A stretch of DNA of 33,567 nt from Gammaproteobacteria bacterium (GCA_029865465.1 JAOUGW010000009.1:1-33567); one strand, 5' to 3'; counted from the first letter of the stretch, positions 1 to 10,225 are shown. Numbers and translations: made by a program. The notes: generated by a model not told the origin, from the letters alone.

Positions 1-159
1 AGGAAGCTGCCAGATCGGAAACTCGACTGGACTGCGCAACTCTTGGTGAGTTATCACACGGCCTCGGCCAGAAACGGACATTAGGTCGGTGTCCGGAGAA
101 TCGGGGGAAGCCCACAAAGCCCACATCAGTGTGCCATTCAGATTCGCGGGCATTGCCCC

Positions 160-540
160 ATGCATGACTCAACGAGCTGTCCGTACTGTGGAACCCAACT
201 GCCCGTTTCCAAAATCTGGAGATCGGCGTTCCTGTGGGACGGTATCTTCCTGTGGCGACGAACCGGGCTCACGTGCCCCGAGTGCAATCACGACGTCGTG
301 ATCAAACAGGCCCGTGCAGTTGTGGCCGGCTATACCTTACTCCTGGGTGGCGCAGGCGCGTTGGCTTGTGTAGAGCAATACATCGAAAAGGCCCGTGGCA
401 TCGAATTCTCCAAGGTAGGGCATGCCCTATTTCTCCTTGGGGGGATTGGCGCTTTGATTTGGATTCACGAATTAGTCACCCCTCTGTTTCTACGAGTCCG
501 CAAACCGAAGCCGATGGAAGATGTCGATCTGAGGGAATGA
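160..540 (+). CDS. Small zinc-ribbon, two-helix membrane protein (hypothetical)
   Basis: 126-aa protein of unrecognised family. The N-terminus carries two CxxC knuckles, CPYC near residue 7 and CPEC near residue 39, which together could bind one zinc as a rubredoxin-like ribbon. Two hydrophobic stretches follow (about residues 52-70 and 87-111), then a short charged tail ending PMEDVDLRE. The likely topology is a cytoplasmic zinc ribbon anchored by two inner-membrane helices. The ATG at 160 has only a weak upstream ribosome site, but the Cys pairs require a start at or before this point. The gene looks less GC-rich than its neighbours, which may mean it is accessory or recently acquired. It converges with the M28 peptidase gene. 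Function unknown. Confidence 0.6.
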   Translation: MHDSTSCPYCGTQLPVSKIWRSAFLWDGIFLWRRTGLTCPECNHDVVIKQARAVVAGYTLLLGGAGALACVEQYIEKARGIEFSKVGHALFLLGGIGALIWIHELVTPLFLRVRKPKPMEDVDLRE

Positions 541-622
541 CCGGGTTGGGTCGAGAGCAGACAACCCCTCCCACCTGTACAGGACCTGATTAAGCGAATT
601 CTCGCTCGCGGACGCTGTCGCG

Positions 623-2305
623 CTACTTGCGTTGCGCAGCACTCGCGTCCCGCACCGCCCTGAACTCTGTGCCCGGGTTCCACTGCGGCCACGCGCGCGA
701 ATTCGCAAGCTGGCTGGCCATCTGGTAGACGAGCGTGACGTCCTGGGCTGCTCCGCTCAGGTCCCACGACTCGCTCCACCGATCGCACGCCTGGTGATAG
801 CACTGTGCCGTGAATTCCGAGACCCAGCGATCACCGGCTTCGCGCCCACCCTTGACAAGGTCGTGACCGCCGCCGAGACCCATCAGCACCAACGCCGGTA
901 CGCCGCGCTTCGCGAAGGGGAAGTGATCGGCGCGGAAGGCGAGGCCGCGCTCGGGTTTCGCGTCCGGTGTGACGACGCGGCCCTGGCCTGCAGCTTGCTG
1001 CGCCAGCAGCGACTCGAGTTCGTTCTGTCCCGCACCGACCAGCACGATGTCGCGCGCCAGGCCGTTCGGCTGCAGCACGTCCATCGTGAAATTCGCGACC
1101 GTGGTCTCGATCGGCAGCCAGGGATGGGACGCGTAGTACTCCGATCCCAGCAGGTTGCGTTCCTCGGCGGTCCACGCCGAGAACAGGATCGTGCGATCCG
1201 GGCGCGGACCCTGCTTGAACGCACGCGCGATCTCGATGACTGCTGCAATGCCAATCGCGTCGTCCAGGGCGCCAGACCGGAATCGCAAGCCGTTGGTGTC
1301 GGGTTCGCCGATGCCGTACGCGTCCCAGTGCGCGCCGATCATGATGCTCTCGCGTGGACGCTTCTGGCCCGTGATCCTGCCGAGCACGTTGTGGCTGTCG
1401 ATGCGTGTGTGGGCGAGCGGGAAGTCTGCCGCGAAGGTCGCGTCCTTGAGTTGGACGGGGCGGAAGGCCTTGCTGCGTGCGCTCTGCTTGAGCGCTTCGA
1501 GATCGAGGCCGGCGTCGCGGAAGATCTCGACGGCCGCGTCACGGTGCAGCCACGACTGCAGCAACAGTCTCTCCCTGGCAGCGTCGGGGCGCACGATGTC
1601 GTAGCCCTCGCCGTTCGGCGCGATGGCCGTCTTCCAGCCGTAGGCGGCCGGCTCAGTCTCGTGCACGATCAGCGCAGCGATCGCCCCGCGGCGCGCAGCT
1701 TCCTCGTACTTGTAGGTCCAGCGTGCATAGTAGGTCGCCGCCTTGCCGCCGAATTTGCCGAACGCATCGTCGCCCGACGCGGCCTCGAAGTCCGGATCGT
1801 TGACCAGGTACACGGCAACCTTGCCGCGCAGGTCGATGTCCTTGTAGTCATCCCAGCCACGTTCCGGCGCGCTGACGCCGTAGCCGACGAACACCAGCGG
1901 GGCATTTCCGATGCGCACGCGATCGACGGGACGCAAGGCGAGGGCCGCCATGTCCTGCTGCTGCACGAGAGGCCGGCGCTTGCCGCCGACGGTCACGCTC
2001 ATGGACGCATCCATGGGCACTTGCGTGCGCACGAGCGGCACGACCTGCGTATACGAACCCTTCGGACCCGCGGGTTCGAGTCCTGCCGCCTTGAATTGTT
2101 CGACGAGGTAGGCGATGGCCTTCGTCTCGCCAGGCGTGCCCGGCGCGCGCCCTTCGAACTCGTCGGACGACAAGGCGCGGGTGATGTCCGACAGGCGCTG
2201 CGGGTCGACAGGGTTCGTCGCCGACTCGGCGGCATTCGTCGGCGTCCATCCCAGAGCGGACAAGCCGAACAGCGCCGACGCGAGACGGAGCCTGGTCTTC
2301 AGCAT
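623..2305 (-). CDS. Exported M28-family zinc metallopeptidase with PA-like insert
   Basis: Predicted secreted or periplasmic aminopeptidase-type enzyme of 560 aa. I start it at the ATG at 2305, not the longer ORF start, because this gives a normal signal peptide (MLKTRLRLAS..., cleavage near TNAA at about residue 26). Residues about 130-230 resemble a protease-associated domain inserted before the catalytic core. The M28 zinc ligands and catalytic residues are visible: GAHWD (His326, Asp328), GALDDA (Asp348/349), TAEE (Glu381/382), MDV (Asp409) and CYHQACD (His504). The family hydrolyses N-terminal amino acids or dipeptides using two zinc ions; the substrate here is not predictable. The ATG lies inside the last codons of the upstream monooxygenase (7-nt overlap, ATGCTGA), suggesting translational coupling. 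Confidence 0.9.
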   Translation of the reverse strand: MLKTRLRLASALFGLSALGWTPTNAAESATNPVDPQRLSDITRALSSDEFEGRAPGTPGETKAIAYLVEQFKAAGLEPAGPKGSYTQVVPLVRTQVPMDASMSVTVGGKRRPLVQQQDMAALALRPVDRVRIGNAPLVFVGYGVSAPERGWDDYKDIDLRGKVAVYLVNDPDFEAASGDDAFGKFGGKAATYYARWTYKYEEAARRGAIAALIVHETEPAAYGWKTAIAPNGEGYDIVRPDAARERLLLQSWLHRDAAVEIFRDAGLDLEALKQSARSKAFRPVQLKDATFAADFPLAHTRIDSHNVLGRITGQKRPRESIMIGAHWDAYGIGEPDTNGLRFRSGALDDAIGIAAVIEIARAFKQGPRPDRTILFSAWTAEERNLLGSEYYASHPWLPIETTVANFTMDVLQPNGLARDIVLVGAGQNELESLLAQQAAGQGRVVTPDAKPERGLAFRADHFPFAKRGVPALVLMGLGGGHDLVKGGREAGDRWVSEFTAQCYHQACDRWSESWDLSGAAQDVTLVYQMASQLANSRAWPQWNPGTEFRAVRDASAAQRK

Positions 2306-3774
2306 GTTTCGTAATCCTCGAGCTTCGCCTCGCGCAGCAGTCGCTGGTAGCGGATGGTGCTGTGCGGCCAGTTGTTGGTGATGGTGCCGTCGGCAAGCTT
2401 GTACCAGCTGGCGCCGGTGGCAGCCCACACGGACCTGGCGAGGTCCTGCTGCAGGCTGCGATTGTAGGCCTCCAGCACGTCACGCTTGACGTCGATGCGC
2501 CTGGCGCCTCGCGCCTTCATCTTCGCCAGGGCGTCCAGGACATAGCCCACCTGCGCCTCGATCATGACGAGAATGCTGTTGTGACCCAGGTTGGTATTGG
2601 GGCCATACAGCATGAAGAAGTTCGGGAAGCCGGTGACGGTGACGCCGAGGTAAGCGCGCGCGCCCCTGGTCCATTCCTGCTTGAGATCGAGTCCGCCACG
2701 GCCGGTGATCCGCATCGGCGCGAGGAAGTCCGTGCTCTTGAAGCCTGTCGCATAGATGATGACGTCGGCGGCGTACAACTGCCCCGTCCGGGTACGCACG
2801 CCCTCCGGCTCGATGCGTTCGATGGAGTCCGTCACCAGCTCGACGTTCGACCGCGACAGCGTCGGGTAGTAGTCGTCGTTGAACAGCACGCGCTTGGCGC
2901 CGATCGGATAGTCCGGCACCAGCTTCGCGCGCAGCGCGGGATCCTTCACCTGGCGACGCAGGTGCGCGAGCGATTTCCAGCGCGCGAGCACCTGCACCGG
3001 CTTGACCTGCTTCATGAGCGGGGTGAGCTGCATTTCGCCGAAGAAGAACCACTGCGCGTCGTGGTACAGCTTCGCCAGCCCGGGGAACCGCGTGAGCAGC
3101 CGTTGCGTGCGCGACGCATACAGGCGGTCCTTGCGCGGCATGAGCCAGTTGGCCGAGCGCTGGAAGACAGTGAGCCGTGTTGCGAGCGGCGCGATCTGCG
3201 GCACGAACTGGACGGCGCTCGCGGCGTTGCCGATCACGGCGATGCGCTTGCCGGCGAGATCCACTCCATGGTTCCACTGCGCGGAATGAAACTGCATGCC
3301 GCGGAATGCTTGCTGGCCCGGGATCGCCGGGACGGACGGTCGATTGAGCTGCCCGACGCCCGTGATCACGAAGTCCGCGACGATCCTGCAGCCATCCGCG
3401 CAGGTCAGCGTCCACGTGTTGGCGTCGTCGTCATAGGCGATCTGCACGACCTCCGCATTGAAGCGGCAGTGCGGCAGCAAGCCATGCCCGATCGCCAGTT
3501 CGGTCGAGTAACCGAGCAATTCGGACTGCCAGGCGAAACGCCGGCTCCAGTCGGTCTTCTGTGCGAACGAAAAGCTGTACAGGAAGGAGGGCGCGTCACA
3601 CGACGCGCCGGGGTACGTGTTGTCACGCCACGTGCCGCCGAGCGTGGCGGCCTTTTCGAGGATCACGAAGTCGTCGACGCCGGACTGCTTGAGGCGCATT
3701 CCCATGCACAGGCCGGAGTGCCCCGCGCCGATCACGGCAACATGGGTCCGGCGTGGCTGCATCGGTTCGTTCAT
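2299..3774 (-). CDS. Flavin-containing (Baeyer-Villiger-type) monooxygenase
   Basis: 491-aa FAD/NADPH monooxygenase. An N-terminal FAD Rossmann motif GAGHSG lies at residues 16-21. The sequence FRGMQFHSAQW (157-167) fits the Baeyer-Villiger fingerprint FxGxxxHxxxW. The NADPH Rossmann motif is IGNAASA (181-187), where most relatives have GxGxSA, and the ATGF motif occurs late in the protein. Family members insert one oxygen atom next to a carbonyl in ketones or aldehydes, or oxidise soft heteroatoms. The substrate is unknown. Start is ATG 3774, preceded by a good AGGAG six bases upstream; MQPRR four codons later is the alternative. It lies 52 bp downstream of mtgA on the same strand and overlaps the M28 peptidase gene at its 3' end. 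Confidence 0.88.
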   Translation of the reverse strand: MNEPMQPRRTHVAVIGAGHSGLCMGMRLKQSGVDDFVILEKAATLGGTWRDNTYPGASCDAPSFLYSFSFAQKTDWSRRFAWQSELLGYSTELAIGHGLLPHCRFNAEVVQIAYDDDANTWTLTCADGCRIVADFVITGVGQLNRPSVPAIPGQQAFRGMQFHSAQWNHGVDLAGKRIAVIGNAASAVQFVPQIAPLATRLTVFQRSANWLMPRKDRLYASRTQRLLTRFPGLAKLYHDAQWFFFGEMQLTPLMKQVKPVQVLARWKSLAHLRRQVKDPALRAKLVPDYPIGAKRVLFNDDYYPTLSRSNVELVTDSIERIEPEGVRTRTGQLYAADVIIYATGFKSTDFLAPMRITGRGGLDLKQEWTRGARAYLGVTVTGFPNFFMLYGPNTNLGHNSILVMIEAQVGYVLDALAKMKARGARRIDVKRDVLEAYNRSLQQDLARSVWAATGASWYKLADGTITNNWPHSTIRYQRLLREAKLEDYETC

Positions 3775-3826
3775 CGCTACTCCTGGCCGCGCGCCACGGC
3801 CTTGCCCGTCGCCAAGCTTGCAGCGG

Positions 3827-4546
3827 TCAGTGCAACTCCGCCAGATAGGACGTTCCGCCGAGCGCGTTCATCTGCCGCTGGATCCAGGCCTGCCGTCTCT
3901 GGACGTAGCGCGACGGCGCACCGGCCCTGAAGACCCTGGGAGCAGGCAGCACGGCTGCGAGCAGCGCGGCCTCGGACCGGTTCAGCCGGGCCGCATCCTT
4001 GTGAAAGAAGCGGCGGCTCGCAGCCTGCACGCCGTACGTGCCGCGCCCGAACTCGGCGATGTTCAGGTACACCTCGAGAATGCGCTGCTTGCTCCAGCAG
4101 GTCTCGATCAGCACGGTGATGCCCGCTTCGAGACCCTTGCGGAACCAGCTCTGTCCGCGCCACAGGAAGATGTTCTTTGCGACCTGCTGCGAGATCGTGC
4201 TGGCGCCGCGCACGCGGCGGCCGCGCTCGCGGTCCGCGAGCGCCTTGTCGATCTGCTTGAAGTCGAACCCGCGGTGAAGCGGGAACTTCTGGTCCTCGGA
4301 CGCAACTACGGCAACGGCCGCGTGCTTCGAAATGTGGTCCCAGTCGACCCAGTCGTGGCTGAAGTCGTAGCCCTTCTCGCGCGAGAACAGCGCGCCCGCG
4401 CGGTCCGCGAGCATGAACATCGTGAACGGCGGATCGATCCAGCGGAACGCGAGCACGGTGACGAGCGTCAGCGCCGCCCAGGCCAGGCCTGCGAGCAGCA
4501 GGCCGCGCAGGATCCGGCCCGCACGCCCGCGCCGACGTTTCGCCAT
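3827..4546 (-). CDS. mtgA: Monofunctional biosynthetic peptidoglycan transglycosylase MtgA
   Basis: GT51 enzyme that polymerises lipid II into glycan strands at the periplasmic face of the inner membrane. With the ATG at 4546 it is 239 aa (E. coli about 242). There is a basic N-terminus, one transmembrane anchor at about residues 12-34, then the GT51 domain: catalytic Glu84 in ASEDQKF, the GASTISQQVAKN signature (114-125), and ILEVYLNIAEFG (156-167) with the second conserved Glu. No transpeptidase domain follows, so it is the monofunctional form. The ORF track begins at TTG 4564; I prefer ATG 4546, which has a GGGGCGA-like site upstream. It lies just downstream of ppiB on the same strand. Confidence 0.93.
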   Translation of the reverse strand: MAKRRRGRAGRILRGLLLAGLAWAALTLVTVLAFRWIDPPFTMFMLADRAGALFSREKGYDFSHDWVDWDHISKHAAVAVVASEDQKFPLHRGFDFKQIDKALADRERGRRVRGASTISQQVAKNIFLWRGQSWFRKGLEAGITVLIETCWSKQRILEVYLNIAEFGRGTYGVQAASRRFFHKDAARLNRSEAALLAAVLPAPRVFRAGAPSRYVQRRQAWIQRQMNALGGTSYLAELH

Positions 4547-4586
4547 GCGGTGTCGCCCCGGCAAAGGGTGCGGCCTGCTGCGCGGA

Positions 4587-5081
4587 CTACTGTGCCGCTG
4601 CGACGCGTCTGGCGCTGATGACCTTGATCGGCTCGACCGGCACGTCGTCGTGCATGCCGCGACGGCCGGTCTTGACCTTGGCCATGGCGTCGATCACCGA
4701 CATCCCTTCGGACACGCAGCCGAACACCGCATAACCGGCACTGCCGCGACCCGGGTCGAGGCTGGAGTTGTCGACCAGGTTGATGAAGAACTGCGAGGTG
4801 GCGCTGTGCGGATCGCTGGTGCGCGCCATCGAGAGCGTGCCGCGCCGGTTCTTGACGCCATTGCCGGCTTCGTTCTTGATCGGGGCGCGTGTCGACTTCT
4901 GCTTCATGTCCTCGGTCATGCCGCCGCCCTGCACGACGAACCCCGGGATCACGCGATGGAATACGGTGCCGTCGAAATGGCCGGCGTCCACGTAGTCGAG
5001 GAAGTTCTGCACCGTGACGGGCGCGTCCTGGTCGAAGAGTTCGATCGTGAAAGCGCCGAGCGAAGTTTCGAATCGGATCAT
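4587..5081 (-). CDS. ppiB: Cytoplasmic peptidyl-prolyl cis-trans isomerase (cyclophilin type)
   Basis: 164 aa from the ATG at 5081, the same length as E. coli PpiB. The longer ORF start adds 55 residues with no cyclophilin character. The active-site block FHRVIPGFVVQGG (41-53) includes the catalytic Arg43. The sequence SMARTSDPHSATSQFFIN and the late GYAVFGCVSEGM are the usual cyclophilin core. There is no signal peptide, so it should act in the cytoplasm, unlike PpiA. It isomerises proline peptide bonds to help folding. It sits 70 bp downstream of prmC and 40 bp upstream of the chosen mtgA start, all on the minus strand. Confidence 0.93.
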   Translation of the reverse strand: MIRFETSLGAFTIELFDQDAPVTVQNFLDYVDAGHFDGTVFHRVIPGFVVQGGGMTEDMKQKSTRAPIKNEAGNGVKNRRGTLSMARTSDPHSATSQFFINLVDNSSLDPGRGSAGYAVFGCVSEGMSVIDAMAKVKTGRRGMHDDVPVEPIKVISARRVAAAQ

Positions 5082-5151
5082 GGCTGCGTGACCTGCCTGC
5101 GAGAAGTGGAACGGAAGGGGGTGCGCATAGTGAACGCGCAGGCGCGCGATG

Positions 5152-6012
5152 TCACGCGCCGGGGAGGCCCGGCCAGCGGCCCTCAGTGCAGCGGTCCAGG
5201 CCGGCCAGGTCCGCATGGGTCGCGACGTCGGCGAACCCCGCCACACTCAGCAGTTCGCGTACGGCCGGGCCCTGGCGGTCGCCGTGCTCGACGACCAGCC
5301 AGCCTCCTGGCGACAGGTGACGGCCGGCCGCACCGGTGATCACGCGCAGTGCTTCGAGCCCGTCGGTCCCCGCGAACAATGCCGCGTGCGGTTCGAAGCG
5401 GCGCACGGCAGGTTCGACCCGATCGTCGGTTTCGGCGATGTACGGCGGATTGCTGGCGACCAGGTCGAACCGTTCCTCGGCGACCGGATCGAACCAGTGG
5501 CCCGTCCTGAACAGGACGTTGGCGAGGCCGAGCCGCTGCGCGTTGCGCCGCGCCACCGCGATGGCCGCTGCAGAGAGGTCCGTGCCGACGACTGCAGCGC
5601 GCGGCAGTTCCCGGGCCAGTGCGAGTGCAATCGCACCGCTGCCCGCAGCGAGATCGAGCACCCGGGCCTCCTGGTCGCGCGGGAGGTGGGTCAGCGCGAG
5701 TTCGACGACGAGCTCGGTTTCGGGCCGCGGAATGAGGACGTCAGGCGTCACCTCGAGCGGGAGGGACCAGAACTCCTTCTCCCCGAGCACGTAAGCCACG
5801 GGCTCGCCGTGCGAGCGCCGCGTGACGTGGGACTCGTAGCGATCGGTGGCCTCGCAGTCGAGGACGCGTTCGTCGGGGTGGGCCATGATCCAGGCACGGG
5901 TCCTGCCGAGCGCGGCGCCGAGCAGTATCTCCGCTTCGTGCCGCGGATCGTCGGCGACCCGCCGCAGGCGCGCGCTGCCTTCCGCGATCAGTTGGGAGAC
6001 TTCGGTGGCCAT
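5152..6012 (-). CDS. prmC: Release factor glutamine-N5 methyltransferase PrmC (HemK)
   Basis: 286-aa SAM-dependent methyltransferase that methylates the Gln of the GGQ motif in RF1 and RF2, boosting peptide release. An N-terminal helical domain for release-factor binding is followed by IPRPETE (about 94-101), the SAM-binding motif DLAAGSGAIALALA (120-133) and the catalytic NPPY (188-191) that holds the target glutamine. Start is ATG 6012 (MATEVSQLIAEG). It lies just downstream of prfA, its substrate's gene, as in many gammaproteobacteria. The roughly 100-bp gap to prfA carries heptamer repeats, so the two genes may be less tightly coupled than usual. Confidence 0.95.
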   Translation of the reverse strand: MATEVSQLIAEGSARLRRVADDPRHEAEILLGAALGRTRAWIMAHPDERVLDCEATDRYESHVTRRSHGEPVAYVLGEKEFWSLPLEVTPDVLIPRPETELVVELALTHLPRDQEARVLDLAAGSGAIALALARELPRAAVVGTDLSAAAIAVARRNAQRLGLANVLFRTGHWFDPVAEERFDLVASNPPYIAETDDRVEPAVRRFEPHAALFAGTDGLEALRVITGAAGRHLSPGGWLVVEHGDRQGPAVRELLSVAGFADVATHADLAGLDRCTEGRWPGLPGA

Positions 6013-6019
6013 GGCGGAA

Positions 6020-6108
6020 GTGACTAGTGACTATTGATTAGCCAGAGGGACAGTCGCAGCGGCAGCGACAACCGCGCCTCCGACTATTCACTAATCACTA
6101 ATCACTAT

Positions 6109-6113
<5 letters not shown>
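6020..6113. repeat. Inverted heptamer arrays between prmC and prfA
   Basis: Two short tandem arrays with a 7-bp period face each other across about 40 bp. The left array is GTGACTA, GTGACTA, TTGATTA (6020-6040). The right array is ACTATTC, ACTAATC, ACTAATC, ACTATTC and a partial ACT (6083-6113), covering the last codons and stop of prfA. The left array read on the other strand (TAATCAA, TAGTCAC, TAGTCAC) resembles the right one, so the transcript could fold into an imperfect AT-rich hairpin. The composition is unlike the GC-rich flanks. Role unknown; it could be a dispersed repeat or an mRNA processing or pausing element. Confidence 0.6.
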
Positions 6114-7187
<1,074 letters not shown>

Positions 7188-7188
<1 letters not shown>

Positions 7189-8447
7189 CAATCGTGCGGC
7201 TGATCGAGCCGGTAGATGTCGGCGATCGTCTCGATGACGTCGCCGTCGCCGGTCTCCGCGGCGTCGCGCAACCGCTGGCTGGGAGCGTGGATGAGCCGGT
7301 TGGTGAGCGTGTTGGCAAGGAAGCTCAGGACTTCGTCCTGGCTCTTGCCGTGGGCCAGCATCAGCCGGGCCTGCTCGAGCGTGCGCTGGCGCGTGCGGTC
7401 CGCGTCTTCGCGCAGGCGGCGGATCAGCGGCACCGCGTCGCGCGTGCGCAGCAGGTGCGAGAAGCGCTCGACCTCGGCGTCGATCAGTTCGCCGGCTTCC
7501 CGCGCAGCCTGGCGGCGGCCCTCCAGGTTCTCGTTGACGACCGACTGCAGGTCGTCGACCGTGAACAGGTAGATGTCCTCGAGCTCGGCCACGTCGGCGT
7601 CGATGTCGCGCGGCACCGCGATGTCCACCATGAACATCGGGCGGCGCTTGCGCGCGCGCAGCGCCTGTTCCGTCATTTGCCGCGTGATGATCGAGTGCGG
7701 GGCCGCGGTGGAAGCGACGACGATGTCGGCTTCCTTGAGGTGGTTCGGTATCTCGTCGAGGCCGATCGCAAAACCGTGGAACTCGGCAGCCAGTTCGCGT
7801 GCGCGATCCACGCTGCGGTTCGCGATGATCATCCGGCTCAAGCCATCAGCGTGCAGGTGCCTGGCCGCGAGCGCTACCGTCTCGCCGGCGCCCACGAGCA
7901 GCGCGGTGCGGTTGTCGAAACTCGCAAACACGGTGCGCGCCATCGCCACGGCGGCGGAGGCCACCGAAACGGCATTCGCGCCGATCTTGGTTTCGGTGCG
8001 CACACGCTTGGCGACCGAGAACGCAGACTGGAACAGGCGGTTCAGCACCGGACCGGTCGTGCCTGCTTCCTGCGCGAGCCGGTAGGCGTCCTTGAGCTGG
8101 CCGAGGATCTGCGGCTCGCCGAGCACCATCGAGTCGAGGCCCGACGCGACCGAGAACGCGTGGCTGACCGCCTTGTCCGCGTCGTGGTGGTACAGGCTGT
8201 GATGCAGCGGGACGCCGATGCCATGGTACTGCTGCAGCCAGTCGCCGAGCTCGGTGCGGCCCAGGTTCTCGGTGACGCAATAGAGCTCGGTCCGGTTGCA
8301 CGTCGAGACGATCACGGTCTCGTGCACGTCCGGCAGGTTTCGCAGTTGTTGCAACGCTTCCGGAAGGCGAGCCGGCTCGAAGACCACGCGCTCGCGAATT
8401 TCGACGGGAGCGGTGCGGTGGTTGATGCCGACGACGACGAGAGACAT
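7188..8447 (-). CDS. hemA: Glutamyl-tRNA reductase
   Basis: 419-aa enzyme that reduces glutamyl-tRNA(Glu) with NADPH to glutamate-1-semialdehyde, the first committed step of C5-pathway tetrapyrrole synthesis. The N-terminal catalytic domain has [13 protein letters not shown] (7-19) and the nucleophile Cys50 in [10 protein letters not shown], at the same number as in E. coli. The NADPH-binding VGAGET lies at about 185-190, and a helical dimerisation domain follows. I start at ATG 8447, preceded by AGGACC; the ORF track's 32 extra residues are upstream DNA. The gene is divergent from the TPR lipoprotein gene and heads the hemA-prfA-prmC run. Confidence 0.96.
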
Positions 8448-8474
8448 CCGGGTCCTGGTCTGGAAAGTCGCGAA

Positions 8475-8503
8475 ATTCTGGGTGAACCGACCCCGCAACA
8501 CAA
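8475..8503 (-). promoter_or_regulatory. Possible hemA promoter
   Basis: On the minus strand TTGTGT (8498-8503) and CAGAAT (8475-8480) are separated by exactly 17 bp in the gap between hemA and the TPR gene. The predicted transcript would begin about 20 nt before the hemA ATG. The match is moderate (3 of 6 and 4 of 6), so this is only a candidate. Confidence 0.25.
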
Positions 8504-8536
8504 GCTGCGGTGAGCTTCGGCTATAGTGGAGAAGCC

Positions 8537-10225
8537 ATGCCAATCCGCATTATCCGTGCCTCCCGCTGCGCCCTTGGCGCGATCTTCCTCGGTTTGCTCG
8601 CGGCTTGCGTCGCGACGGATGGCGCCGGCCCGGTTGCCACGGGCGACGCGGCGCTGCCCGAGGCCCGGCTGGCGGATGCCGAGGCCGCGTTCGACCGGGG
8701 CGACTATCCCGACGGCGCGCGGCTGTACCGCGAGGCCGCCCAGCGCTCGGACGACGAGATGATCGCCGAGCAGGCCACGCGCGCGGCGTTCGATCACGCC
8801 CAGCTGCGGGAGGCTGCGCTGGCCGCCGGTCGCTGGCTGGAGATCAACCCGACCAGCGAGAACGCGCATCGTTATGCCGGCATCGCTGCGCTCAAGCTGC
8901 ATCGGCTCGATGACGCGGCGGCCCGGTTCGGCTACCTGCTCGACACGGTTTACCTGAGCCCGGCCGCAGGGTTCCTGGCGTCGCTGCCCGTGATCGGCGA
9001 CGAAGGCGTCTCGACGGACGTCATGGAACTCTTCCGGCGCCTCTCGGCCCGGTACCCCGACGTCGGTGAAGGGTATTACGCTTACGCCAGCGCGGCCCTG
9101 CGGGCCGACAATTTCGCGGTGGCCGAAGAAGCGGCGGAGACGGCCGTCGCCAAGGCGCCGTTCTGGAAGCCCGCGAAGATGCTGCTTGCGCGCACGCTGG
9201 TCGCCAGCGGCAAGGACGAGCAGGGTCTCGCCATGGCGCGCGATCTCGTCACCGGGCCCGATTCCGACATCAGCACCCACCTCGAGTACGCGCTGCTGCT
9301 GTCGGCGACGGGCCGCGACCAGGAGGCGAGGGCCATGCTCACGCCTTACACCACGGGCAAGACCGTGGTGCCGGGAGCGATCCGCGCACTGGGCGCGATG
9401 GAACTCGATGCCGACAACCTCGACGCGGCGACGGCGCAGTTCGAGAACCTGCTGGCGACGGGCGCGCAGTCGAACGAAGCGCTGTATTTCCTCGGCGCGA
9501 TTGCCGAGCGGCGCAAGGACACCGACCGTGCCATGCGTTATTACTCGCGCGTTGCCGGCGGCGACTACAACCTCGCGGCGCAGCTGCGCGTGGCGCGCAT
9601 CAAGGCCGGGCAGTCGGGCACCGACGCCGGCGTCACGCACCTCGACGAACTCGCCCGCACGCAACCGCAGCTGGCACCCGACGTCTATTCGGCGAAGGCG
9701 GGCCTGCTGGAGTATCGCGGTGATGCGCGCCGCGCCGGGCAGGTCTACGAGGAAGGCCTGTCGCGCTATCCGGACGCGCTCGAGCTGCGGCTGAACCGCG
9801 CGTTCTTCCTCGAGCGCACGGGCAAGGAAGACGCGGCCATCCGCGACCTGCGCGCGCTGCTTGCCGAACGTCCGGGCGACGCGCACGTGCAGAACGCGCT
9901 CGGCTACACGCTGGCCGACAACGGCAGGAACCTGCCCGAGGCGCGTGGGCTGCTCACGGCCGCACTGGCCCAGTCACCCGACAACGCAGCCACGCTCGAT
10001 AGCATGGGTTGGCTGTTGTACAAGGAAGGCAACTACCCCGCCGCGCTCGACTACCTGCAGCGCGCCAACGAGTCGGGCGCCGATCCTGAGATCGACCTGC
10101 ACATCGGCGAGGTGCAGTGGGCGATGGGCGACCAGAAGGCGGCCCGCGCGACGTGGCAGGAGGCGTTAAAGAAGGCGCCGGAGAACGCGAAACTGCGCGA
10201 GCGCATCGAGCGCGCCGGGCCCTGA
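8537..10225 (+). CDS. TPR-repeat lipoprotein
   Basis: 562-aa protein starting at ATG 8537, with GGAGAAG just upstream. The N-terminus is a lipoprotein signal: basic residues, a hydrophobic run and the lipobox LLAAC with Cys24. The rest is alpha-helical tetratricopeptide-like repeats, clear from motifs such as AEAAFDRGDYPDGARLYREA, LYFLGAIAERRKDTDRAMRY and LDSMGWLLYKEGNYPAALDY. The last resembles the C-terminal TPR block of the large TPR proteins commonly found before lolB and ispE in proteobacteria. TPRs mediate protein-protein contacts, so an envelope scaffold is likely. The exact partner is unknown. lolB follows after 15 nt, suggesting an operon. Confidence 0.88.
   Translation: MPIRIIRASRCALGAIFLGLLAACVATDGAGPVATGDAALPEARLADAEAAFDRGDYPDGARLYREAAQRSDDEMIAEQATRAAFDHAQLREAALAAGRWLEINPTSENAHRYAGIAALKLHRLDDAAARFGYLLDTVYLSPAAGFLASLPVIGDEGVSTDVMELFRRLSARYPDVGEGYYAYASAALRADNFAVAEEAAETAVAKAPFWKPAKMLLARTLVASGKDEQGLAMARDLVTGPDSDISTHLEYALLLSATGRDQEARAMLTPYTTGKTVVPGAIRALGAMELDADNLDAATAQFENLLATGAQSNEALYFLGAIAERRKDTDRAMRYYSRVAGGDYNLAAQLRVARIKAGQSGTDAGVTHLDELARTQPQLAPDVYSAKAGLLEYRGDARRAGQVYEEGLSRYPDALELRLNRAFFLERTGKEDAAIRDLRALLAERPGDAHVQNALGYTLADNGRNLPEARGLLTAALAQSPDNAATLDSMGWLLYKEGNYPAALDYLQRANESGADPEIDLHIGEVQWAMGDQKAARATWQEALKKAPENAKLRERIERAGP

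Noticed and set aside
632-2314. 560-aa plus-strand ORF
   Set aside because: Exact antisense of the M28 peptidase; no ribosome site or domain.
8522-8527. TATAGT as a -10 for the TPR gene
   Set aside because: Transcription would begin at about 8534, removing the GGAGAAG ribosome site before ATG 8537, and no -35 lies at the right distance.
8312-9886. 524-aa minus-strand ORF over the TPR gene
   Set aside because: Covers the hemA 5' end and the TPR lipoprotein in the wrong frame and strand; Arg-rich shadow.
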